From NCBI GenBank assembly GCA_965247175.1, contig OZ252006.1, positions 1 through 64,000 of the forward strand: DNA of 64,000 nucleotides, read 5' to 3'. Below are positions 7,832-15,605 of this stretch, piece by piece (position 1 is the stretch's first letter; each line of letters begins with the position of its first letter). The notes under the pieces are model-generated. The model was given only the letters and a program-made list of their open reading frames with translations. It was not told where the DNA came from and ran no database searches. The stretch comes from JANQMX01 sp965247175. Lineage in GTDB: Bacteria > Pseudomonadota > Alphaproteobacteria > Kiloniellales > DSM-21159. Made by a program: the position numbers and the translations under genes.

Positions 7832-8521
7832 GTGGCGGCGGAAGAGAAGCCCCACTATCTTGGCCATCGCGAGCGCCTTCGGGAGCGCGTTCTGGAGCGA
7901 GGCGGTGAGTCGCTCGCCGACCACGAAGTTCTCGAGCTGCTGCTGTTCGGCGCCAAGCCGCGGGGCGACACCAAGCCGCTCGCCAAGGCGCTGATCAAGC
8001 GCTTCGGTAGCTTGGCGGCGGTCTTCAGCGCTTCGCCCCGAGAGTTGGTTGCCGTCGCTGGCAGTGGCCCGGCTTGCGCAGCGCTTTTGAAGGCCGTGCG
8101 GGAGGCAGCGCTGAGGATCTCGCAGCAAGAGTTGGCACGGAGCGAGGACGTGCTGTCATCGTGGGAGCAGTTGCTCACTTACTGCAGGACGCGTCTGGCT
8201 CACGAGTCCATCGAGCATTTCCACCTGCTGTTCCTCGACCGCAAGAACCGTCTTATTGCCGATGAAGTTCAGCAACGGGGTACGATTGACCACACGCCGG
8301 TCTACCCACGCGAGGTCGTGAAGCGTGCGCTCGAGCTGCATGCCTCAGCGCTCATCCTGGTGCACAACCACCCGAGCGGTGACCCAACACCTTCGCAGGG
8401 CGATATCGCCATGACCCGCGAGATTGCCGAGGCTGCCGGCAAGCTCGGCATCGTGGTGCACGATCACGTCATCATCGGGCGCCAGGGGCACTCCAGCTTT
8501 CGCACGCTGGGCCTTCTTTAG
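7832..8521 (+). CDS. radC: RadC/JAMM domain protein
   Basis: A 229-residue RadC-family protein. The N-terminal helix-hairpin-helix part (about 10-100) is followed by an MPN/JAB domain whose metal-binding JAMM motif is complete: His178, His180, Ser188 and Asp191 in HNHPSGDPTPSQGD. Despite the name, a role in DNA repair is not established. It starts with GTG 16 bases after the map stop. Its last four bases overlap the tail of a leftward lipoprotein gene. Confidence 0.93.
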   Translation: MAAEEKPHYLGHRERLRERVLERGGESLADHEVLELLLFGAKPRGDTKPLAKALIKRFGSLAAVFSASPRELVAVAGSGPACAALLKAVREAALRISQQELARSEDVLSSWEQLLTYCRTRLAHESIEHFHLLFLDRKNRLIADEVQQRGTIDHTPVYPREVVKRALELHASALILVHNHPSGDPTPSQGDIAMTREIAEAAGKLGIVVHDHVIIGRQGHSSFRTLGLL

Positions 8522-8730
8522 CGGCCCCCACCTGGCGGCCCGCCGCCGAACCTGCCGAGGCGTTGCCGCTCTTCGGCACGCTCTTCTTCCAAGCACGCGC
8601 GGTACTCTGGCGTTCCTGCTTCGAGACCGCGCGCCTGGCAGGTTTCGGCAATGGAGGTTCCGCAGGCAGCCAGAATGAGTGGCGCTGCCATGATGCCGGC
8701 GACAAGTCCCGGTTTAGAGAAAGATGCCAT
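8518..8730 (-). CDS. Very small lipoprotein
   Basis: A 70-residue protein starting at the ATG complementary to 8728-8730, with a strong upstream Shine-Dalgarno stretch (AAGGGAA). The signal peptide ends in the lipobox LAAC (Cys23). The mature part is only about 48 residues, has two further Cys (ETCQARG and YRACLEEERAEE), is strongly charged, and ends in a Gly/Pro tail. The frame is open much further upstream, but the lipobox and ribosome site decide the start. It converges on radC with a four-base overlap. Function unknown. Confidence 0.7.
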   Translation of the reverse strand: MASFSKPGLVAGIMAAPLILAACGTSIAETCQARGLEAGTPEYRACLEEERAEERQRLGRFGGGPPGGGR

Positions 8731-8893
8731 CTGTTCCCTTGGCGTTTCCGATTGCACGACAACTTTGACTACCAGTGCAATTCGGCCAAAACGGTCTGAG
8801 ATCAAGGTAGCAACTCCGACCTGCCGCTCCGCTTGTGGCGCTGCCGAGCCGTGGCCATAGTGGTTGGCGGAGAAGCTTAAACGCCAAAGCGAT

Positions 8894-9994
8894 ATGACTG
8901 CAGAGCCCCGAGTAGCAAGACCGGCGGACGCCGCCGCGTCCCAGCGCACGCCTCAGGCAGGCGACCGCATCCCCGACTTCGTGCTGCCGACCGGACCTAA
9001 AGTGGCGCGCAGCTTTCTCGATTGCTTCACCGGACCGCCGGCCGTGCTGCTGCTGGCGGATCCAACCGCTCGACCCCGATTGGTTGAGACGCTTCAGTCC
9101 TTGAGCCAAGCCGCCGCCGGCACGCTGTCACATCCTCCGACACTGTTGGTGATCGAGCGTGGCCCTGTTCGGGACGCACCGGCGAACGGCCCCGATCGGG
9201 TTTGGTTCTTCGACCCGGAGGGCCAGATCAGCGCGGCACTGCGGGCGGCTGACGCAGAGTCGGTGATCGTCCTGGACCGCGAGCAGCGGGTCATCGGACG
9301 GCGAGAGGGGCTGGACGATTGCGCGGCTTGGGCCGTCGATTTGCTTCGGCATGAAGTGCTCGACCTCTCCGCTCAGCGAACCGGCTTCCATGCGCCCGTA
9401 TTGACCGTGCGCGGTGTGCTGGAGCCTGAGCTTTGCCGACGCCTGATCGCGGACTGGGCCAACGATCACCGCGAAGGCGGCGTGCGGCAAGCCAAGGAGG
9501 GCGCGGGTGCCGTCCTCGATGCCGCCGAGGCCGGCGTCGATCACGGCGTCAAGAAACGCCTTGATCACTATCCCGGGCCCGAGATGACGCAGCTCTTGGG
9601 GCAGCGGGTGCAGGACCGCATCGGCCCCGAGCTTTGGCGCGCCTTTCGCTATCGGACGCCTTACATGGAGCGCTTCATCGTCGGCTCTTACCAGGCGGGC
9701 CGCGGCGACTACTTCCGGTCCCACCGGGACAACACCACTCCCGGCACGCGACACAGAGCCTTCGCGCTCACCATCAATCTCAATGATGACTACGAGGGGG
9801 GCGGCTTGCGCTTTCCCGAGTACGGTGGTGCGCTCTACGTGACGCCGCCGGGTGGAGCGGTCGTCTTTTCCTGCAGCCTGCTGCACGAGGCGGCCCTCGT
9901 GACCCAAGGCACGCGCTACGTCGCGCTCTCGTTCCTGGTCGACCCTCAAGCCGCTCAAGAAAGGCGGCAGAAGACCGGCCCTATCAGGTCGTAG
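8894..9994 (+). CDS. Thioredoxin-fold/prolyl 4-hydroxylase-type 2OG-Fe(II) oxygenase fusion (copy 1)
   Basis: A 366-residue two-part protein. Residues ~20-160 resemble a peroxiredoxin/thioredoxin-like domain (GDRIPDFVLP, then PRLVETLQSL and DREQRVIGR) but lack the peroxidatic Thr-x-x-Cys. Residues ~165-360 form a P4H-type double-stranded beta-helix. Fe(II) ligands are His277 and Asp279 (HRDNTTPGT) and His331 (LLHEA); Arg341 would bind 2-oxoglutarate. Such enzymes hydroxylate protein or small-molecule substrates; the substrate is unknown. A paralog with the same order lies at 41429-42544. The start at 8894 follows alternative upstream codons (to 8864) without a good ribosome site. It converges with the Rrf2 gene. 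Confidence 0.85.
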   Translation: MTAEPRVARPADAAASQRTPQAGDRIPDFVLPTGPKVARSFLDCFTGPPAVLLLADPTARPRLVETLQSLSQAAAGTLSHPPTLLVIERGPVRDAPANGPDRVWFFDPEGQISAALRAADAESVIVLDREQRVIGRREGLDDCAAWAVDLLRHEVLDLSAQRTGFHAPVLTVRGVLEPELCRRLIADWANDHREGGVRQAKEGAGAVLDAAEAGVDHGVKKRLDHYPGPEMTQLLGQRVQDRIGPELWRAFRYRTPYMERFIVGSYQAGRGDYFRSHRDNTTPGTRHRAFALTINLNDDYEGGGLRFPEYGGALYVTPPGGAVVFSCSLLHEAALVTQGTRYVALSFLVDPQAAQERRQKTGPIRS

Positions 9995-10019
9995 TCCAGC
10001 GAAGCTAGGTAGCCTGCGG

Positions 10020-10466
10020 TCACGCCTCGGCCGTCGCCGCCTCCAAACGTGTCAGCAAGCTTCTCTTGTTGGCCGCAATGTCCGCGATGGTGACGTCGTC
10101 CAACACCTCAAGGAAGGCACTCATGGCCTCGCCAATGGCGCGCGACAGACGGCAGATGCCGATGAGCGGACAGCTGTTGGTCTTAGGGTTGAAGCACTCG
10201 ACCAGTTCAAAGGGACCTTCGGTGACCCGCAGCACTTCGCCGACCGTGATGTCCTCGGGCCGTCGAGCGAGGCGAAAGCCACCGCCGCGGCCACGCACGG
10301 TCTCGAGAAAGCCAGCCTGACCCATCTCGTGAACGACCTTGACGATGTGCGCCCGGCTGATGCCATGGGCTGCGGCAATCTCGTCGACACGGCAAAGCGC
10401 AGGGCTGCGCAGCGCCGCAAACTGCAGCGAACGCAGCGCGTAGTTGGAGTAGTGAGTCAGCTTCAT
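10020..10466 (-). CDS. Rrf2 family (NsrR/IscR-like) Fe-S regulator
   Basis: A 148-residue winged-helix regulator. The opening MKLTHYSNYALRSLQFAAL and the RGRGGGFRLAR wing are Rrf2 hallmarks. Three cysteines, Cys91, Cys99 and Cys105 (C-x7-C-x5-C), form the usual Fe-S ligand set, so it should sense NO, oxygen or redox state. NsrR is the closest named type from cysteine placement and from the target: it is divergent from a bd-type quinol oxidase operon, a classic NO-resistant respiratory target. A 31-bp palindrome between the two genes (10493-10523) is the likely operator, 27 bases ahead of this start codon, so autoregulation is likely. Confidence 0.9.
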   Translation of the reverse strand: MKLTHYSNYALRSLQFAALRSPALCRVDEIAAAHGISRAHIVKVVHEMGQAGFLETVRGRGGGFRLARRPEDITVGEVLRVTEGPFELVECFNPKTNSCPLIGICRLSRAIGEAMSAFLEVLDDVTIADIAANKRSLLTRLEAATAEA

Positions 10467-10492
10467 AAAACAGGTTGCCTTCGAGCCTGCGA

Positions 10493-10523
10493 CAAAAAGT
10501 AATATCGACGATAGTGCTTTTTG
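10493..10523. promoter_or_regulatory. 31-bp near-perfect palindrome, probable Rrf2 operator
   Basis: The site is symmetric about A10508. Outer arms CAAAAAG (10493-10499) and CTTTTTG (10517-10523) and inner arms TATCG (10503-10507) and CGATA (10509-10513) pair perfectly; 13 of 15 base pairs are symmetric, the exceptions being 10500/10516 and 10502/10514. Rrf2 regulators bind AT-rich imperfect palindromes of about this length. The position between an Rrf2 gene and the oxidase operon (centre 68 bases before cydA) makes it a good operator for both. Confidence 0.7.
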
Positions 10524-10575
10524 AGGCGATATCCAGAAAAGATTTACCAGTGATATAAGTTAAGGGGGCCAGGCC

Positions 10576-11985
10576 ATGGCCGATGGCATTTCCGCCGTCG
10601 ATTTGGCGCGCGTCCAGTTCGCCTTCACCGTTTCGGCGCATATCATCTTTCCTGCCTTCACCATCGGCTTGGCGAGCTTTCTAGCCGTTCTCGAAGGGCT
10701 CTGGCTGTGGACGCGAGACGCTCGCTATCTCAAGCTCTTCGACTACTGGAAAGTGATCTTTGCCGTGGCCTTCGGCATGGGCGTCGTCTCCGGCATCGTC
10801 ATGAGCTACCAGTTCGGCACGAACTGGAGCGTGTTCTCAGACAAGACCGGCCCCATCCTCGGGCCCCTCATGGGCTATGAGGTCCTGACGGCTTTCTTTC
10901 TTGAGGCCGGCTTTCTTGGCGTCATGCTGTTCGGGCGCAAAAAGGTCGGCCCCTCGCTGCACTTCTTCTCCACGTTGATGGTCGCGGTTGGGACCCTGAT
11001 GTCCGCCTTCTGGATCCTCTCCGTGAACTCCTGGATGCAGACACCGGCAGGCTACGCGATGAACGATGTGGGGCAGTTCGTGCCGGCCGACTGGTGGGCC
11101 GTCGTCTTCAACCCTTCGTTCCCCTATCGGCTCGTCCACATGGTTCTGGCGGCTTACCTCACCACCGCCTTCGTGGTCGGTGCGGTCGGTGCCTGGCATC
11201 TTCTGCGGAATCCCATCGACCACGGTGCCCGCGTGATGTTCTCCATGGCCATGTGGATGGCGCTCATCGTGGCGCCTCTGCAGATCTTCGCCGGGGACCT
11301 GCACGGCCTCAACACGCTCGAGCATCAGCCTGCCAAGGTCGCCGCCATGGAGGGGCTTTACGATACGCAACGGGGCGCACCGCTCGTTCTCTTCGGCATT
11401 CCGGACGACGAGGCCGGAACGATCCGCCATACCATAGGGATTCCCAAGCTTAGCTCGCTCATTCTCACCCACGATCTCGATGGCGAGGTCCAGGGGCTGA
11501 AGGCCTTTCCCGCCGATCAGCGCCCGCCGGCAGAAATCATTTTCTGGAGCTTCCGTGTCATGGTCGGCGTTGGCTTTCTGATGCTCACGATCGGACTATG
11601 GAGCGCTTTGGCCCGCATGCGCGGGCGGCTTTATCACTCGCCGTGGCTGCTCAGGGCAGCGGTCGTCATGGGCCCCTCGGGCTTTCTGGCGGTGCTCGCC
11701 GGCTGGGTCACGACTGAAGTCGGGCGACAGCCCTGGACGGTCTACGGCCTGCTGAGAACGGCTGAGTCCGCATCACCGATCGAGGCGTCGGCCGTCGGGA
11801 CCTCGCTGCTCGCCTTCGTCATCGTCTACTTCATCGTCTTCGGCGCCGGGACCTTCTACATCCTGCGCTTGATGGGCAAACGCCCGGACGCGAGCGAAGT
11901 TCCGGAGATCGGACCGACCCGGACAGCCGGGATCACGCCGGCGGTGGCTATCGCGGCGGAACGGCTCGACCGTCCGGGCGACTAA
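10576..11985 (+). CDS. cydA: Cytochrome bd-type quinol oxidase subunit I (CIO type)
   Basis: A 469-residue integral membrane protein with about nine transmembrane helices, full length for subunit I. It binds the b and d haems and oxidises ubiquinol while reducing oxygen to water in the inner membrane. Candidate axial ligands are His22 (SAHIIFPAF) and His188 (YRLVHMVLA). The quinol loop is short (around HQPAKVAAMEG), as in cyanide-insensitive (CioA) oxidases rather than E. coli CydA. The gene is first in an operon with cydB and a DUF2474 gene, and is divergent from the Rrf2 regulator with a strong palindrome between them. Expression under nitrosative or sulfide stress is a reasonable inference. 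Confidence 0.95.
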   Translation: MADGISAVDLARVQFAFTVSAHIIFPAFTIGLASFLAVLEGLWLWTRDARYLKLFDYWKVIFAVAFGMGVVSGIVMSYQFGTNWSVFSDKTGPILGPLMGYEVLTAFFLEAGFLGVMLFGRKKVGPSLHFFSTLMVAVGTLMSAFWILSVNSWMQTPAGYAMNDVGQFVPADWWAVVFNPSFPYRLVHMVLAAYLTTAFVVGAVGAWHLLRNPIDHGARVMFSMAMWMALIVAPLQIFAGDLHGLNTLEHQPAKVAAMEGLYDTQRGAPLVLFGIPDDEAGTIRHTIGIPKLSSLILTHDLDGEVQGLKAFPADQRPPAEIIFWSFRVMVGVGFLMLTIGLWSALARMRGRLYHSPWLLRAAVVMGPSGFLAVLAGWVTTEVGRQPWTVYGLLRTAESASPIEASAVGTSLLAFVIVYFIVFGAGTFYILRLMGKRPDASEVPEIGPTRTAGITPAVAIAAERLDRPGD

Positions 11986-11999
11986 GGGAGGTCCCATCT

Positions 12000-13004
12000 A
12001 TGGAGTTCGATCTTGCCTTCGTCTGGGCCGCGCTGATCGCCTTCGCCGTGCTGGCCTACATTGTCCTGGACGGCTTCGACCTCGGTGTCGGTATCCTCTT
12101 TCCGCTGCTCAAGGGCGAGCACAACCGTGATGTCGCCATGAACACTGTGGCACCGGTTTGGGACGGCAACGAGACTTGGCTGGTGCTCGGTGGCGGTGGG
12201 CTCTTCGCCGTCTTCCCGCTCGCCTACGCGACTGTCCTGCCGGCGCTCTACGCGCCGCTGGTTGCCATGCTGCTTGGCCTGGTCTTCCGCGGCGTGTCCT
12301 TCGAATTCCGCTGGCGGACGCGGCGCGGCAAGTTTCTTTGGGGCTGGGGCTTCGCCGGCGGTTCGATCGTCGCTGCCTTTACGCAGGGCATCGCGCTCGG
12401 CGCGCTGGTTCAAGGGATCAAGGTCGCCGATCGGGCCTATGCCGGCGGCTGGTGGGACTGGTTGACGCCCTTCAGCCTCTTAACCGGCGTGGCTTTGATG
12501 GTCGGTTACGCGCTACTCGGCGCCACCTGGCTTGTGATGAAGACCGAGGGCGAGCTCCAGCACCTCGTACGCGGCTACGCGCGGGTTGCCGGTGCCGCCA
12601 CCTTGGTGCTGATCGGCCTCGTCAGCCTGGCAACCCCCTTCCTTGAACCGGCCTATCACCAGCGCTGGTTCGACTGGCCGACGGCAATCTTCAGCGGAGT
12701 CGTGCCGCTCTTGGTTCTGGGGTGCGCCTGGGCCCTCTTTAGCGGCCTCAGCAGGGAACGCCATGTGCAGCCATTCCTGGCTGCCCTCGGGCTCTTCGTC
12801 CTCTGCTATGCCGGTATTGGAATCAGCTTCTATCCCTACATGGTGCCGCCCAGCCTGACCATCTGGCAGGCCGCCGCGCCCGACGAGAGCCTCGCCTTCC
12901 TGCTGGTCGGCGCGGCGATCCTCATCCCCATCATCCTAGGCTACACCGGCTACGCGTATTGGGTGTTCCGCGGAAAGGTGAGGCCGGGCGAGGGCTATCA
13001 CTAG
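12000..13004 (+). CDS. cydB: Cytochrome bd-type quinol oxidase subunit II
   Basis: A 334-residue membrane protein, typical length for subunit II. The N-terminal YIVLDGFDLGVG and the WDGNETWLVLGGGGLFAVFP segment are strong family signatures. It pairs with CydA and has no haem of its own in CIO-type enzymes. It begins 14 bases after the cydA stop with an aggagg-like site (aagggaggtcccatct). Its TAG stop overlaps the GTG start of the next small gene (TAGTG), which implies translational coupling. Confidence 0.96.
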   Translation: MEFDLAFVWAALIAFAVLAYIVLDGFDLGVGILFPLLKGEHNRDVAMNTVAPVWDGNETWLVLGGGGLFAVFPLAYATVLPALYAPLVAMLLGLVFRGVSFEFRWRTRRGKFLWGWGFAGGSIVAAFTQGIALGALVQGIKVADRAYAGGWWDWLTPFSLLTGVALMVGYALLGATWLVMKTEGELQHLVRGYARVAGAATLVLIGLVSLATPFLEPAYHQRWFDWPTAIFSGVVPLLVLGCAWALFSGLSRERHVQPFLAALGLFVLCYAGIGISFYPYMVPPSLTIWQAAAPDESLAFLLVGAAILIPIILGYTGYAYWVFRGKVRPGEGYH

Positions 13005-13111
13005 TGGCACGCTGGCGAAAGCTCCTCTGGTTCGTCGGCCTCTGGGCCGCTGGCGTTCTTTCCCTCGCTGCCGTCGGCTATGGGCTGCGGCTGGTCATCG
13101 GTGTCGAATAA
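13004..13111 (+). CDS. DUF2474/CydX-like small subunit of the bd oxidase
   Basis: A 35-residue open frame starting with GTG in the overlap TAGTG with cydB and ending in TAA. The peptide has a basic Trp-containing start (VARWRKLLWFVGLW), one hydrophobic membrane helix (about residues 7-34) and a short acidic end. Small single-helix proteins (CydX, CydH, DUF2474) stabilise bd oxidases and are encoded directly after cydB. The position, length and composition all fit the DUF2474 type that accompanies CIO oxidases. It is so short that automatic annotation could easily miss it. Confidence 0.85.
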   Translation: MARWRKLLWFVGLWAAGVLSLAAVGYGLRLVIGVE

Positions 13112-13123
13112 GGAGTGAAGAGC

Positions 13124-14059
13124 ATGCGCAAGTTGGCTTTTGTGACGGCAACGATCACGGCGCTCTGCGTCATGCCGCTTGTGAGCTTGGCCCAGTCACC
13201 GGAACTGCCCGGGCCTTTGGTCTCGGCCGATTGGCTGGAGTTCAACCAAGAGGACGTCGTGCTGCTCGACGTCCGCAAAAAGACAGAGATCTACAGCAAA
13301 GAGGGGCACATCCCAGGCGCCATCCTCGTCGACTGGAAGAAGGTGCGCGCCGATCTCAGTGAAGGTGGCGTCGTCTACGAGCGGATGCTGTTGGACGAGC
13401 CGCGCTTCGAGCAGCTCATGCAGGCGCATGGCGTCGACAACGACAGCACGGTGATCATTGCCCACGGCGGCAAGGATGCCCTGCAGTTTTCCTTCGGCGC
13501 CCGGCTCTACTGGCAACTCAAGTACTACGGTCATGACCGCGTGGCGGTTCTCGACGGCGGCACCGCGCAGTGGAAGGCGAGCGGCCGGGAGCTGTCTCGC
13601 GAGGCGACAGCGGCGCCCACCGGCACGTTCAAGGTGACCGACAGGCGCGATGCGCTATTGGCCACGACAGAGGAAGTGGAGGCAGTGCTTGCCGAGCGGT
13701 CTGCGCAGCTGGTCGACAGCCGTCCGTTGGCTTTCTATCTCGGCCTCGAGCAGCGCAGCTATGTCTATGCGCCAGGCCACATCCCGGGCGCAAAGCACAT
13801 GCCGTTCAGCTTGCTGACTCCCGGCAAGGGGCCGGGCCTGCTCCGCACGTCCGAAGACCTCCGGCAAGCCGCTCTTGCCTTGGGCATCGATCCTGCCGAA
13901 CCAGCCATCATCTACTGTAACAGCGGCCACGTGGCCTCCGGTGTCTGGTTTCTCGTCTCCGAGGTGCTCGGCAACCAGAACGCACAGCTCTACGACGGCT
14001 CGTTGCACGCTTGGACCAAGGGCGCCGCGCGCCCGATGGTCACCATGCAGGTCGACTGA
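13124..14059 (+). CDS. Periplasmic rhodanese-type sulfurtransferase (two rhodanese domains)
   Basis: A 311-residue exported protein with a Sec signal peptide (MRKLAFVTATITALCVMPLVSLAQ). Two tandem rhodanese domains follow. The first (VVLLDVRKK, GHIPGAILVDW) is catalytically inactive in the usual way; the second has the active-site Cys265 in IYCNSGHVAS. Enzymes of this class move sulfane sulfur from thiosulfate or polysulfide to an acceptor. The ATG at 13124 has AGGAG nine bases ahead; a GTG at 13115 is also in frame. It lies 12 bases after the DUF2474 gene and before a DsrE-like gene, so sulfur chemistry seems linked to the bd oxidase operon. Confidence 0.9.
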   Translation: MRKLAFVTATITALCVMPLVSLAQSPELPGPLVSADWLEFNQEDVVLLDVRKKTEIYSKEGHIPGAILVDWKKVRADLSEGGVVYERMLLDEPRFEQLMQAHGVDNDSTVIIAHGGKDALQFSFGARLYWQLKYYGHDRVAVLDGGTAQWKASGRELSREATAAPTGTFKVTDRRDALLATTEEVEAVLAERSAQLVDSRPLAFYLGLEQRSYVYAPGHIPGAKHMPFSLLTPGKGPGLLRTSEDLRQAALALGIDPAEPAIIYCNSGHVASGVWFLVSEVLGNQNAQLYDGSLHAWTKGAARPMVTMQVD

Positions 14060-14101
14060 CCGCGCCCACCGACAGCCATTTTGGATCAGGAGACGAAAGA
14101 C

Positions 14102-14548
14102 ATGAGTGTCCGTTCCCTTTGCGCAGCTTTCGCCGGCTTGGCAGCCGCGCTTGCCCTGGCCTTCGCTTCGGCGGCTTCGGTGAATGCTGCGCAACCGAGT
14201 CTGTTGGTTGTGATCACCTCGGCCGAGCCTGAGGTGCAGGGCATGGCCATGGTCCTCTCCCGCCAGTCCTTGGATGCCGGTGCCGAGGTGCGGGTGCTGC
14301 TCTGCGGACCGGGCGGGGACATGGCCCTGCTGGATTCCCCTCAGCAGCCGCTCAAGCCGCGCAACGTCACGCCGCAGGAGATGATGATCGGTCTCGTGGC
14401 ACAGGGGGTGACTGTCGAAGTCTGTGCCCTTTACCTACCCAACCAGGGCAAAGGCCCGGATGATCTGGTGAGCGGGATCGGCGTCGCCAAGCCACCTGCC
14501 ATCGCCGCCGCAATGCTGGCCCGGAACACCCGGCTGTTCACGTTCTGA
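14102..14548 (+). CDS. Exported DsrE-family protein
   Basis: A 148-residue protein with a signal peptide (MSVRSLCAAFAGLAAALALAF, cleavage near VNA-AQ). The mature part (about 120 residues) has a DsrE/DsrF-like fold signature: LLVVITSAEPEVQGMAMVLS at the first strand and helix, then AGAEVRVLLCG and AQGVTVEVCALYLPNQGK. DsrE proteins carry sulfane sulfur on a conserved Cys; candidates here are the Cys in VLLCGPG and in VEVCALY. It lies 42 bases after the rhodanese gene on the same strand, which suggests a sulfurtransferase relay in the periplasm. It probably ends the cydAB operon. Confidence 0.82.
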   Translation: MSVRSLCAAFAGLAAALALAFASAASVNAAQPSLLVVITSAEPEVQGMAMVLSRQSLDAGAEVRVLLCGPGGDMALLDSPQQPLKPRNVTPQEMMIGLVAQGVTVEVCALYLPNQGKGPDDLVSGIGVAKPPAIAAAMLARNTRLFTF

Positions 14549-14729
14549 GCGCAAAGCGTGCATCAAAACCTCAGCTCGCCCTTTCTTACAGAGAAATGAT
14601 GTATTGTCCGCGGGCTGTGTGGTATGGTCGCAATACCAAATAGCTCGGCCTCTCGTATGGCCGGCGGTGACAGCTGTCTGGCCATGAACGGGCCGCGCGT
14701 TTGCCGGAAGCGAACCGCGAGGACGGCAC

Positions 14730-15596
14730 ATGGCGACCATACGAAATCCAGTGGAATGGCTGGCGGATCAAGTCAGTCAAGCAGAGCAACATGCCGAGGC
14801 GGTGGGGCAATCCCTGCGCGGTAGCGCGGAAGGCGGTGCCGCACGTTTGCCGGGCGTGCGAAAGATCTCCGTCGACGACCTGAAGAACGTCTTGCTGCGC
14901 GGTCTGGTCGACTTCATGGCCTGCCGGAGCGACGTCATCTTCATCTGTATCGTTTTTCCCATCGGCGGCTTGGTCTTGGCGCGGATAGCCGTGGATTTCG
15001 ATATGCTGCCGCTGCTCTTTCCCGTGGTGTCCGGCTTTGCTTTGGTCGGGCCGGCGGCGGCGGTCGGTCTCTATGAAATGAGCCGAAAGCGGGAGCAGGG
15101 TCTCAAGACGGGCTGGGCTGACGCCTTCAACGTCTTGCGCTCTCCGTCTTTCGGCGCGGTGTTCACTTTGGCGCTCATACTGCTCGTTCTCTTCTTCCTC
15201 TGGCTGGTTGCCGCGCAGTTCATCTACAGCCTGACCTTAGGGCCTGAGCCGCCAACTTCCTTCAGCAGCTTCGTAAGCGATGTCTTCACGACCCCGATGG
15301 GCTGGGTCATGGCCATCGTGGGCATCGCCGTGGGCGCTGTCTTCGCTGCCGTGGTGTTGGCGATCAGCGTGGTTTCCTTCCCGCTACTGCTGGATCGGAA
15401 CGTCGGTCTCGTCGGTGCGGTAACCACCTCACTGCGCGTGGTCGCAGCAAACCCGCTGCCCATGGCGCTTTGGGGCCTGATTGTCGCCGGCGGCCTGATG
15501 ATCGGCTCCCTCCCGGTCTTCCTCGGCTTGATCGTCGTCATGCCGGTGCTCGGGCACGCCACTTGGCATCTCTACCGCAAGACGGTCGACGCGTGA
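14730..15596 (+). CDS. DUF2189 integral membrane protein
   Basis: A 288-residue protein. After a 60-residue soluble N-terminus it has about six hydrophobic segments, among them residues ~70-90 (DVIFICIVFPIGGLVLARI), ~145-170 and the pair near the end (MPVLGHATWHLYRK). The sequences PAAAVGLYEMSRKREQG and GHATWHLYRK are typical of the DUF2189 family of alphaproteobacterial inner-membrane proteins. Its role is unknown. It stands alone, about 180 bases after the DsrE-like gene, and is tail to tail with the AraC gene. Confidence 0.85.
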   Translation: MATIRNPVEWLADQVSQAEQHAEAVGQSLRGSAEGGAARLPGVRKISVDDLKNVLLRGLVDFMACRSDVIFICIVFPIGGLVLARIAVDFDMLPLLFPVVSGFALVGPAAAVGLYEMSRKREQGLKTGWADAFNVLRSPSFGAVFTLALILLVLFFLWLVAAQFIYSLTLGPEPPTSFSSFVSDVFTTPMGWVMAIVGIAVGAVFAAVVLAISVVSFPLLLDRNVGLVGAVTTSLRVVAANPLPMALWGLIVAGGLMIGSLPVFLGLIVVMPVLGHATWHLYRKTVDA

Positions 15597-15605
15597 GCGT
15601 CGCTG

